A DNA stretch of 64,000 nt from Bacillus_BD oryzisoli_A. GTDB lineage: Bacteria; Bacillota; Bacilli; Bacillales; Cytobacillaceae. Within the stretch, counting starts at the first letter, position 1, and every line of letters starts with the position of its first letter. This document shows, piece after piece, positions 17,937 through 24,205 of the stretch. A program made the position numbers and the translations under genes. The notes below the pieces were generated by a model. The model saw nothing but the letters and a program-made list of their open reading frames with translations. It made no database searches and was not told the origin of the DNA. The DNA lies in assembly GCF_043641075.1 (NCBI RefSeq), contig NZ_JBHZRC010000008.1:154501-218500 (forward strand), written 5' to 3'.

Positions 17937-18010
17937 GTTGATTGTAGTGGAAGGCACGAAGACTCCTGCGGTCGCCCGCGGAAAGCGAAGTGCCTGGAAC
18001 GGAAATCAAC
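17937..18010. repeat. Short (internally deleted) copy of GTTGATT-ended repeat element
   Basis: 74 bp bounded by GTTGATT and AATCAAC and containing GGCACGAAGACTCCTGCGG joined to TCGCCCGCGGAAAGCG. Compared with the 129-bp copy at 44791 it lacks the central 55 bases, with the junction at a shared GCGG. No coding capacity. The flanking 17747-17936 holds nothing else recognisable. Confidence 0.8.
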
Positions 18011-18063
18011 AATCAAGTTTACAGTGCTTAAAATTGAGAATTTCATAACGAAAGAGGGATGAC

Positions 18064-18180
18064 ATGACGTTAGAAGAATACCTGCGCACGATTTTAGATG
18101 ACGAGGAAATAGAATTAGCAACGCTGGAGCCTGCCTATACTTTTAATCTAGAAGATTATGAGGAGAAGTGCCATGACTGA
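18064..18180 (+). CDS. 38-residue acidic peptide overlapping the amidase start
   Basis: ATG at 18064 follows AGAGGGATGAC and the frame ends in a TGA at 18178 that overlaps the amidase start (ATGACTGA), a tight translational coupling. The product is acidic and mostly helical (TLEEYLRTILDDEEIELATLEP). Amidases of the AtzE type have a small GatC/AtzG-like partner; this could be a much shortened counterpart, but similarity is too weak to claim. Supported mainly by ribosome site and overlap. Confidence 0.5.
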   Translation: MTLEEYLRTILDDEEIELATLEPAYTFNLEDYEEKCHD

Positions 18181-19591
18181 ACTTCTTTTTGAAACGATAA
18201 AAACAGCAGGTAGCGCCATTAAAAAGAAACAGATTTCACCGGTTGAACTAACGAAAATGACCTTAAACCAAATTCGCGAGCATGAACCAAGAGTGAATGC
18301 CTTTATCACCGTTATGGAAGAAGAAGCCTTGGAGCAGGCGAAGCAATTGGAAGCGGAGCTAGTGAACGGTGAGGTCAGGGGACCGCTTCATGGGATTCCA
18401 ATTGCGGTAAAGGATATCTTACAAACAAAGGGTGTAAAAACAACCGGAGGCTCGAAAATTTTTGAAAACTGGATTCCCTCTGAAGATGCGGCAGCAGTTC
18501 AAAAGTTGCGGGAAGCGGGAGCCATTATTATCGGAAAGGCTAACCTGCATGAATTTGCGATGGGGGCAACGACAGAAAATCCTCATTATGGAAGCGCCAA
18601 GAACCCTTGGAATCTAGCAAGAATTCCAGGCGGCTCAAGCGGAGGCTCTGCAGTTGCTACTGCAACAGGAATGGCCTTTGGTGCCGTTGGGTCAGATACA
18701 GCCGGGTCCATTCGGCTGCCGGCAGCTATGTGTGGCACCGTCGGGTTCAAGCCAACCTATGGCGTCGTCTCAAGACGGGGCTGTCTTCCGTTCAGCTGGT
18801 CATTAGATCATGTCGGTCCGATGACAAGAACGGTCCAGGATGCGGCCATCATGCTTGAGGTTATGAAAGGGCATGACGCAAAGGATCCGGCCTCTGTGAA
18901 AAGACATGTTCAGGTTGGATTTGACGAGTCATTAAGTGACTTAAAGGGTGTAAGACTTGGATTCTATGAGCCTTATATGTTTGCCGGAATGGATGAGGAT
19001 GTAAAACGGGTAGTTGTTGAAGCCTTCCGCCAGCTAGAATCAATTGGTGCAGAGATCGTTCCAATTGCTTTACCTGGAATTGATGAAGCACTGAATGCTT
19101 TAAAAACAATCGCTCAATCAGAGGTTGTCTCCGTTCATGAGCCATTATTGAAAAAATATGGACATTTATACGGAGATGATTTGAAATATCGCTTTGAATT
19201 TGGCAGTGATATTTCCGCAACAGCCTACCTTCGTGCCCAGCGCAGAAGAGACCAGTTTGTGCGAGAAACGATTCAACAAATGCAGGGAATTGACGCATTA
19301 GTCGGCCCAACAAACGTTCAGCCGCCATTTGAGATTGGGACAATGGTTCCATCCATGGCAATCAGCAATATGTTTACCCTTGGCAAAACACCGTTAGCCA
19401 ATATCCTAGGCTTCCCAGCCTTATCAGTTGCCTGTGGCTTCACAGCAGAAAACCTCCCAGTAGGACTTCAACTAATCGGAAAACCCTTCTCCGATCAAAA
19501 AGTCCTCCAAATTGGCGACTGCTACGAAAAATCAGCCCCATGGCTCAAAGCCCTACAAACGCACGGCACTGGCTCCTTTGCCTCTCAATGA
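18173..19591 (+). CDS. Amidase signature family hydrolase (GatA/AtzE-like)
   Basis: 472 residues. The amidase signature runs from about 150 to 185 (PGGSSGGSAVATATGMAFGAVGSDTAGS), giving the cis-Ser and nucleophile Ser, and the Lys lies in AVKDILQTKGV. The family hydrolyses amides, including aromatic or carbamoyl amides. GAGGAGAAG selects ATG 18173 over 18158. It is followed by a meta-cleavage module, so it may deliver an aromatic acid or amine. The last 50 codons shift to C/A third positions, and the C-terminal GTGSFASQ resembles the peptide encoded by the GGGACGGTTCT repeat that starts at the stop codon. Confidence 0.88.
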   Translation: MTELLFETIKTAGSAIKKKQISPVELTKMTLNQIREHEPRVNAFITVMEEEALEQAKQLEAELVNGEVRGPLHGIPIAVKDILQTKGVKTTGGSKIFENWIPSEDAAAVQKLREAGAIIIGKANLHEFAMGATTENPHYGSAKNPWNLARIPGGSSGGSAVATATGMAFGAVGSDTAGSIRLPAAMCGTVGFKPTYGVVSRRGCLPFSWSLDHVGPMTRTVQDAAIMLEVMKGHDAKDPASVKRHVQVGFDESLSDLKGVRLGFYEPYMFAGMDEDVKRVVVEAFRQLESIGAEIVPIALPGIDEALNALKTIAQSEVVSVHEPLLKKYGHLYGDDLKYRFEFGSDISATAYLRAQRRRDQFVRETIQQMQGIDALVGPTNVQPPFEIGTMVPSMAISNMFTLGKTPLANILGFPALSVACGFTAENLPVGLQLIGKPFSDQKVLQIGDCYEKSAPWLKALQTHGTGSFASQ

Positions 19592-19713
19592 AGCAGGGGG
19601 CGGTTCTAGGAAGCAGAGGGACGGTTCTAGTGCTTCCTTGAGCCGAATGAAGCAGAGGGACGGTTCTCTTGCTTCCTCGAACGAAGGATGCGGAGGGACG
19701 GTTCTCTTGCTTC
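19590..19713 (+). repeat. Cluster of GGGACGGTTCT-core palindromic repeats
   Basis: Four or so units of the type GAAGCAG-AGGGACGGTTCT-cttGCTTCC in head-to-tail order directly after the amidase stop. The outer GAAGCAG/CTGCTTC arms make each full unit a hairpin. No conserved coding frame. Confidence 0.85.
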
Positions 19714-19746
19714 CTACAACAAAATGATGATTAAGAGGAGAATTAC

Positions 19747-20133
19747 ATGATACAAAAAATGGAGCACGTGGCCATCATGGTTCGCGATATGGATCAATCG
19801 ATTCAGTTTTATTCTGAAATCTTCGGCTTTAATGTTCGTCTACGCGGAAGCAAACCGGATCGTGAAATGGCTTTTTTATATCTTGAATCACAGCCGGATA
19901 TGGAAATAGAGCTGATTCAAGAAAAAACGGCAGCTACAGAATATAGTGAGACGGGGATTGTAAACCATCTTGCTTTTACCGTTGAAAACATTGATGAAAC
20001 GATTACCTTTTTAAAAGGAAAAGAGATTGCCTTTACTTCTGATGAAGTGAAGCCGACGCTCGAAGGCGGGCGCATGATCCTCTTTCATGGACCGAGCCGG
20101 GAACTGCTGCAGTTAGTAGAAAAAGTAAAATAA
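19747..20133 (+). CDS. VOC superfamily protein (glyoxalase I-like)
   Basis: 128 residues, one VOC module: MEHVAIMVRDMDQSIQFYSEIFGF at the start (metal-ligand His about residue 7), IELIQE near 58, IVNHLAFTVENIDE (His about 79) and the terminal SRELLQLVE (Glu). Family members are glyoxalase I, small dioxygenases, and resistance proteins. AGAGGAG lies before the ATG. Placed just before catechol 2,3-dioxygenase, it may process an aldehyde or isomerise an intermediate; exact function unknown. Confidence 0.8.
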   Translation: MIQKMEHVAIMVRDMDQSIQFYSEIFGFNVRLRGSKPDREMAFLYLESQPDMEIELIQEKTAATEYSETGIVNHLAFTVENIDETITFLKGKEIAFTSDEVKPTLEGGRMILFHGPSRELLQLVEKVK

Positions 20134-20201
20134 GGCGGGTCAGCATGTTCAATACGGCATGCTATTACTCATAGAAACTACATATATAAGGAGGAGAAAA
20201 A

Positions 20202-21116
20202 ATGGCAAGAATTATGCGTTTAGGCCGTGTGGAATTAAATGTATTAGACTTAGAAAAATCAGTAGAATACTATACAAAGGTTATTGGCTTAGAAGAAACA
20301 GGGAGAATGGGAAACAGCGTTTACTTAAAAGCATGGGATGAGTTTGATCATCATAGTTTAATTTTAACAAAAACGAACAAGGCGGGCTTAGCCCATATGG
20401 CCTTTAAAGTAGAGACGCTTGATGATCTTGCCTATTATGAAAGAAAAGTAGAGGAATTTGGCTGTACGACTACACGTATTTCCAGCAATACTAGATTAGC
20501 TGAAGGAGAAGCCGTCCATTTTATTTTGCCAACTGGGCATCACTGTGAGCTTTATCATGAAATCGGTTTCTTAGGAACATCCGTTGGAACACTAAACCCT
20601 CATCCATGGCCATTAGAAGCAAAAGGAATTGCGCCGCATCGTCTTGACCATTGCTTACTTACCGGTGATGATCTTAAAACTGTAACGAGATTCTTTATTG
20701 AAGCCCTTAATTTTAGACAAAGTGAAAAAATCACAACGGTCGATGGAGAGGAGCTATTAGGCAGCTTCTTATTCTCAACTAATAAAGCCCATGATTTAGC
20801 GTTTGTTAAAGGGCCTGATGCTAAGCTTCACCATGCTGCATTCGCAGTGGATTCCCTGCATGATGTTTTTAAAGCAGCGGATCTATTATCTATGTATGAT
20901 GTACCATTTGATGTCACACCAACTCGCCACGGCATTACACGTGGACAAACCATTTACTTCTTTGATCCATCAGGAAATCGTAATGAGGCCTTCGCTGGCG
21001 GTTATCTTTCATATCCTGATATGCCGACCATTACTTGGACGGAGGATAAAATTGGACAAGGTATTTTCTATCACCGCCGTGAACTGTCTGAATCCTTTAT
21101 GAAGGCATTAACTTGA
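20202..21116 (+). CDS. Catechol 2,3-dioxygenase (type I extradiol)
   Basis: 304 residues, two VOC-fold domains as in XylE/DmpB. Iron ligands appear in the classic places: His in RLDHCLL (about 150), His in LHHAAFAVD (about 210) and Glu in GNRNEAFAGGY (about 261). The catalytic-region DPSGNRNE fingerprint is present. It cleaves catechol to 2-hydroxymuconate semialdehyde with O2. AAGGAGGAG precedes the ATG. It is followed 42 bases later by an XylT-like ferredoxin, the classic partner that re-reduces oxidised Fe(III) in this enzyme. Confidence 0.9.
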   Translation: MARIMRLGRVELNVLDLEKSVEYYTKVIGLEETGRMGNSVYLKAWDEFDHHSLILTKTNKAGLAHMAFKVETLDDLAYYERKVEEFGCTTTRISSNTRLAEGEAVHFILPTGHHCELYHEIGFLGTSVGTLNPHPWPLEAKGIAPHRLDHCLLTGDDLKTVTRFFIEALNFRQSEKITTVDGEELLGSFLFSTNKAHDLAFVKGPDAKLHHAAFAVDSLHDVFKAADLLSMYDVPFDVTPTRHGITRGQTIYFFDPSGNRNEAFAGGYLSYPDMPTITWTEDKIGQGIFYHRRELSESFMKALT

Positions 21117-21158
21117 TCAAGAATAGTGTAGGATATCAAAGAGTAAAGGGGAGAAATC

Positions 21159-21494
21159 ATGTATAAAGTATCACTGAAGGCAAGAAATCAACAATTTGAA
21201 TATCAATGTGCTCCGGAGCAAACGCCTTTAAGGGCGGCAAGAGACCAGTTTATTCCCTTTCCAACCGGCTGCCAGCGTGGAGGCTGCGGAATGTGTAAGG
21301 TAAAGGTATTAGAAGGCGAGTACAACCATGAAGAAACCCGCTCCCACGAATATCTATCCGACGAAGAACTAAACAACCAATTCGCCCTAGCCTGCTGCAT
21401 GACACCAAAAAGTAACCTGAACATCATCACCATCGAAGACTATGAGAAGCAGGGGGACGGTTCTCTTGCTTCCTTAGATGGAGCCAAAGAATAA
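21159..21494 (+). CDS. [2Fe-2S] ferredoxin, XylT/DmpQ-like, with repeat-derived C-terminus
   Basis: 111 residues. The plant-type 2Fe-2S motif is at about 38-47 (GCQRGGCGMC, i.e. C-x4-C-x2-C) with the last Cys in LACCM near 76. Family role: reactivation of catechol 2,3-dioxygenase, or electron transfer to an oxygenase. The normal fold ends near residue 95 (IITIEDYE). The remaining residues KQGDGSLASLDGAKE are encoded by a GGGACGGTTCT repeat (21446-21472) that has entered the gene in frame. Codons before it turn C/A-ending. The only possible oxygenase redox partner in the window. Confidence 0.87.
   Translation: MYKVSLKARNQQFEYQCAPEQTPLRAARDQFIPFPTGCQRGGCGMCKVKVLEGEYNHEETRSHEYLSDEELNNQFALACCMTPKSNLNIITIEDYEKQGDGSLASLDGAKE
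21446..21472 (+). repeat. GGGACGGTTCT repeat inside the ferredoxin gene
   Basis: GAAGCAGGGGGACGG followed by TTCTCTTGCTTCC, a full unit read in frame as ferredoxin residues 96-105. Confidence 0.85.
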
Positions 21495-21505
21495 GTGTAA
21501 TGGAA

Positions 21506-21534
21506 GGAAGCGGAGGGACGGTTCTCCCGCTTCC
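21506..21534 (+). repeat. GGGACGGTTCT repeat
   Basis: GGAAGCGGAGGGACGG then TTCTCCCGCTTCC, a complete palindromic unit just after the ferredoxin stop. Confidence 0.85.
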
Positions 21535-21596
21535 TTTCTTTATTTAGATGAGCCATGTATTAATAAAACTCAAAACCGAGTGGGGCCCTCAGAAAA

Positions 21597-21737
21597 TTAT
21601 TTTCCACCTAAGCGCTCCGGCAGGCTTTGTATGGATTGAACAACGCTATCCAGTTTTGCTTCAATACGATAAAGCAAGAAAAGGGTAACGACAATCGGAA
21701 AGCCGACCTCACCTATGAAGGGAATGAACTGTTCCAC
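21597..21737 (-). CDS. YvrJ-family small membrane protein
   Basis: A 46-residue protein starting at a GTG (21737) behind GAGGTG. Sequence pattern: EQFIPFIGEVGFPIVVTLFLLYRIE, a single membrane helix, then KLDSVVQSIQSLPERL, which matches the YvrJ family. It lies downstream of the sigma factor, DUF1659 and DUF2922 genes, as such genes commonly do in Bacillus, but is separated from them by a terminator and a large repeat. Function unknown. Confidence 0.8.
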   Translation of the reverse strand: MEQFIPFIGEVGFPIVVTLFLLYRIEAKLDSVVQSIQSLPERLGGK

Positions 21738-21795
21738 GAAAGACACCTCGTTTCTTCATTAATATTTGAAAAGGCTGCCTCCGGAAGGATAAGTG

Positions 21796-22079
21796 GTTCC
21801 GTTTCGGCGGATAAACATATCAAATAGTGAGCAGACTCCTTTTTGAGTAACGAGAGATAATTAATATAAACGGAGATTTTTCGGTTAGACAGCAGAATAG
21901 AGCTCGGTTCGGGGGAAATAAGCGGAGGTTTTCCGATTAAGCAAAGCAATATGACTCATTTTCACGTTTTTCAAGCCAATAGTCGGAATCCTTCCGTCTA
22001 TTTAGTCTATTTTCATCGCTATTTTTTAATTAAGAGAGATTTCTCCGCTTATTTATCAAACTCACTTTGGCGTCTAATG
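21796..22079. repeat. Dispersed ~290-bp non-coding repeat, copy A
   Basis: Shares long blocks with 47420-47752: TTTCGGyGGA(t/g)AAACATA, AAACGGAGATTTTyCGGTTAGAC, AGGTTTTCCGATTAAGCAAAGCAA and ATTTCTCCGCTTATnTATCAAACTC. The inner CGGAGATTT/AAATTTCTCCG halves are inverted, giving a partly folded structure. No open frame is conserved between copies. It sits between the YvrJ-like and DUF2922 genes. Confidence 0.75.
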
Positions 22080-22127
22080 AACTTGTACAAATTCACCTTT
22101 AATAAAAACAAGAAAAACATATGAAGG

Positions 22128-22159
22128 ACAAAAGCTTGGGGAAATCCCAAGCTTTTGTG
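22128..22159. terminator. Hairpin after DUF2922 gene
   Basis: ACAAAAGCTTGGG and CCCAAGCTTTTGTG form a 13-bp stem with a 5-base loop; T-rich on the minus strand downstream. It probably ends the sigma/DUF1659/DUF2922 transcript. The rest of 22160-22298 shows nothing recognisable. Confidence 0.7.
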
Positions 22160-22298
22160 TGCTAATTATATTGTTATTCAATGCTACGAAATCTTATGTT
22201 ATTTGTGCTGTGATTTTAGATTTTCTCCACGTTATCGGAACTACTTACCGGAAGGAAAGCAGCCTTTTTGTTTTCATTGATCACGAAGGGAATGGACC

Positions 22299-22517
22299 TT
22301 ACACGATTTCGTAATCGGTTACGTTATGCTCCACAATACGTGCTTCCTTCACGCTGACAAAGCTTTGAGTTTCACTGCCGAAAATATTGGCCGCAATAAT
22401 CAAATCCATCACCTGTTTTACAGCGATCTTATCCACCGGCTCTTTCGGATAATCAACCGTCAGCTTAGCCGTTTTACCTACACTATTAATAAAGTGCAAT
22501 TCGAGTGTTTTTGCCAT
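22299..22517 (-). CDS. DUF2922 family small protein
   Basis: 72 residues: MAKTLELHFINSVGKTAKLTVDYPKEPVD, then VMDLIIAANIF and KEARIVEHNVTDYEIV, the DUF2922 layout. ATG 22517 is chosen because GGAGAGG lies about 9 bases upstream, while the earlier ATG abuts it. Cytosolic; function unknown. It is always near DUF1659 in Bacillus genomes as far as I recall, and here it follows that gene by about 34 bases. Confidence 0.82.
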   Translation of the reverse strand: MAKTLELHFINSVGKTAKLTVDYPKEPVDKIAVKQVMDLIIAANIFGSETQSFVSVKEARIVEHNVTDYEIV

Positions 22518-22551
22518 TTCTGTCATCCTCTCCTATTCTTGTCGCTCTTGC

Positions 22552-22770
22552 TTAGCCAAGTACTTCATAAAGCTCATTCTTTTCGACGGTTGCTAGCGGG
22601 TGAATGGACAGAGAAGCTAGAGCTTGTCCCACCTGGTACAGCTGATCCGGAGTAGCTGTCTCAACTACACCACCATACGTCTTCGTCTTAAAAATCGGTT
22701 TCCCATCTGCACTACTCCCTGTCTCGTAAGTCAACCGCAGCTTAAACGCCTTTGCAAATGTCTGTGCCAT
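22552..22770 (-). CDS. DUF1659 family small protein
   Basis: 72 residues: AQTFAKAFKLRLTYETGSSADGKPIFKTKTYGGVV, then ATPDQLYQVGQALASL, typical of DUF1659. The ribosome site and start arrangement (AAGGAGAGGATGATGAAG-ATG) is the same as in the next gene, suggesting duplication of the expression signals. Unlike the neighbouring sigma gene, codons here favour G/T third positions. Function unknown. Confidence 0.82.
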   Translation of the reverse strand: MAQTFAKAFKLRLTYETGSSADGKPIFKTKTYGGVVETATPDQLYQVGQALASLSIHPLATVEKNELYEVLG

Positions 22771-22851
22771 CTTCATCATCCTCTCCTTTCATGCTTGTTA
22801 TATAGAAAAAGAGGCAAAAAGTGTCCTATGAATTTTAAAAAGTTTCTCGAT

Positions 22852-22930
22852 GGAAGCGTGGGGACGGTTCTAGTGCTTCCAACCAAACGGATAGCTATAA
22901 ATCGGAAGCAGGAGAACCGTCCCTCTGCAT
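22852..22930. repeat. Pair of GGGACGGTTCT repeats, opposite orientations
   Basis: Forward copy at 22852-22880 and inverted copy at 22904-22930 (AGAACCGTCCC) between the DUF1659 and sigma genes. The two could fold as one long hairpin. Confidence 0.8.
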
Positions 22931-22938
22931 CTAAAATT

Positions 22939-23406
22939 CTAGTTTTTGAGCAGAAGTTTCTTTAGTGCTCGTCTTTCGCAGGAGCGGACGGTTGCTAGTT
23001 TCATATGTTCCATGTCAGCTATTTCTCTGTTGGACAGGCCTTCGTAGAAGCGTTGGACGACCCATTTTTGTTCACGGTCTGTGAGATGGCGGAAGTAGCT
23101 TAGCAGTGTTTCTTTCTCTAGCAGGTCTGTTTCGCACTGTAGCAGATTCCAATATTCTTCACTTGGATAGTAGCAAAGGTCGTCGTGTTGCTTCTCTTTT
23201 TTTAACGCACACAGAATTCTGCCTTTAATAAAGCTGTAAGCATAGGTGGAGAATTTCCCTTTCTTCGCATCAAAGTTTTTGCCGGCATCCCAAAGTGCAA
23301 TTAACCCGATTTGGTAAAAGTCCTCTTGATTTTTGTAAATATGCAATGAATGGATAATAGAGTGAATCATATTCGAATGCTCGGCAGCTAGTTGTTCAAA
23401 GTCCAT
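22939..23406 (-). CDS. Small sigma-70 family RNA polymerase sigma factor
   Basis: 155 residues from the ATG at 23406 (AAAGG upstream); the frame is open to 23457. Region 2 covers MIHSIIHSLHIYKNQEDFYQIGLIALWDAGKNFD and FSTYAYSFIKGRI; region 4 covers LTDREQKWVVQRFYEGLSNREIADMEHMKLATVRSCERRALKKL. Region 3 is short, as in ECF-like or SigO/YvrI-like factors. It probably directs a small regulon including the downstream DUF1659/DUF2922/YvrJ genes. No anti-sigma gene is adjacent. Third codon positions towards the 3' end are unusually C/A rich on its coding strand. Confidence 0.8.
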   Translation of the reverse strand: MDFEQLAAEHSNMIHSIIHSLHIYKNQEDFYQIGLIALWDAGKNFDAKKGKFSTYAYSFIKGRILCALKKEKQHDDLCYYPSEEYWNLLQCETDLLEKETLLSYFRHLTDREQKWVVQRFYEGLSNREIADMEHMKLATVRSCERRALKKLLLKN

Positions 23407-23602
23407 GTCTGGACGCCTTTCGGAACGTGCACCATTCCTTGTATTCCCGGGTATCACTAAAATACCGCGAAACCAGATGGAGTTCGAATTTCGAAAAACG
23501 CGTTTTGTGTACAGAAAATGCGTTTTTGCAGCTAGAAAATGATCATTTGGGTACAGAAAAATGCATTTTCAGCTCAAAAACGCGAAAAAAAGAAGTATTT
23601 TA

Positions 23603-23631
23603 GGAAACGGAGGGACGGTTCTGCTGCTTCT
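23603..23631 (+). repeat. GGGACGGTTCT repeat in a 500-bp gene-free stretch
   Basis: GGAAACGGAGGGACGG then TTCTGCTGCTTCT. The surrounding 23407-23923 also holds an inverted pair of ACGCGTTTT/AAAACGCG around 23497-23585 and a 12-base tandem repeat near 23700-23745, but no supported gene. Confidence 0.8.
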
Positions 23632-23697
23632 TTTAGTTTTAGAACGGAGCAAACGTATGGGGATGATAGTCTTTTTATATTTCTCTTGTGGTAATCT

Positions 23698-23745
23698 TTG
23701 AAGTACTCTATGAAGTATTCTCTGTAGTACTCTATGGTATTGCTT
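23698..23745. repeat. 12-base imperfect tandem repeat
   Basis: GAAGTACTCTAT, GAAGTATTCTCT, GTAGTACTCTAT, GGTATTGC in series. On the minus strand it encodes a four-residue period (IEYYREYFIEYFKDY), but that frame has no ribosome site. Confidence 0.55.
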
Positions 23746-23923
23746 TGTTCCGAATGGCCGCTTCTATAGACCATTCTAAGTAAATAGTTGGTTCATTTTG
23801 ACTAGTAGAGGGCAGCGAGGTGAACAGTTCATTGAGTCATTAGGCAATAGTCAATAACGTAATTTGAGCTAACTATGATGATCTTTAGTTCCCTTAGGAA
23901 AGCAATGTGAGAAGGAAAAATGC

Positions 23924-24028
23924 TCAAAAAAAGGGTTGCTCATACAAATGAACAGCCCCAAGCATCATTGTCACGCCGCCAATTGCGTTACGCCAACTAT
24001 GCTTAACAATGTGGGTGAGAAGCCTCAA
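23924..24028 (-). CDS. Candidate 34-residue hydrophobic small protein
   Basis: From a TTG at 24028 behind AAGAAGGGTG the minus strand encodes a short basic-then-hydrophobic peptide (RLLTHIVKHSWRNAIGGVTM, ending AVHLYEQPFF). The stop lies in the T run of a terminator hairpin (23926-23955), as expected for a short transcript. Supported by context only; it could instead be part of a non-coding RNA. Confidence 0.3.
   Translation of the reverse strand: MRLLTHIVKHSWRNAIGGVTMMLGAVHLYEQPFF
23926..23955 (-). terminator. Minus-strand terminator
   Basis: On the minus strand GGCTGTTCAT and ATGAGCAACC pair around TTGT and are followed by seven T residues. It implies a minus-strand transcript with no obvious large gene. 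Confidence 0.65.
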
Positions 24029-24095
24029 CCCACACCCTTCTTCTTAAGGTTAATGTATGAAATGCGTTTCATAGCAAGAAAAAAGTTATTAAAAA

Positions 24096-24120
24096 GGAAG
24101 CAGGAGAACCGTCCCCTGCA
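24096..24120 (-). repeat. GGGACGGTTCT repeat, inverted copy
   Basis: GGAAGCAGGAGAACCGTCCCC just upstream of the alpha-glucosidase promoter. Confidence 0.8.
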
Positions 24121-24138
24121 TTTTTTCTAGAATTTTGA

Positions 24139-24176
24139 TGCAAACGGTTGCACAAAATTTTTCATTTTGATATAGT
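24139..24176 (+). promoter_or_regulatory. Promoter and LacI-type operator of the alpha-glucoside operon
   Basis: Operator TGCAAACGGTTGCA (24139-24152) overlaps a -35 TTGCAC (24148-24153), and TATAGT (24171-24176) lies 17 bases after it. The central CG and LacI-family symmetry fit the regulator encoded at 28971 (or CcpA). Binding would block the -35. Confidence 0.8.
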
Positions 24177-24205
24177 AGTACCATAAGAAAGAGGAGGACG
24201 ACATC

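Noticed and set aside
19512..19727. Plus-strand frame rich in QRDGSLAS repeats after the amidase
   Set aside because: It is an out-of-frame reading of amidase sequence and the repeat array, without a start signal.
23458..23600. Regulatory RNA from the ACGCGTTTT/CAAAAACGCG symmetric region
   Set aside because: The internal GTACAGAAAA repeats look like simple duplication; no promoter or terminator pair supports a discrete RNA.
23574..23774. Minus-strand protein with four-residue periodic repeats (IEYYREYFIEYF)
   Set aside because: No ribosome site, the period comes from a 12-base DNA tandem repeat, and the C-terminal part is GGGACGGTTCT repeat sequence.
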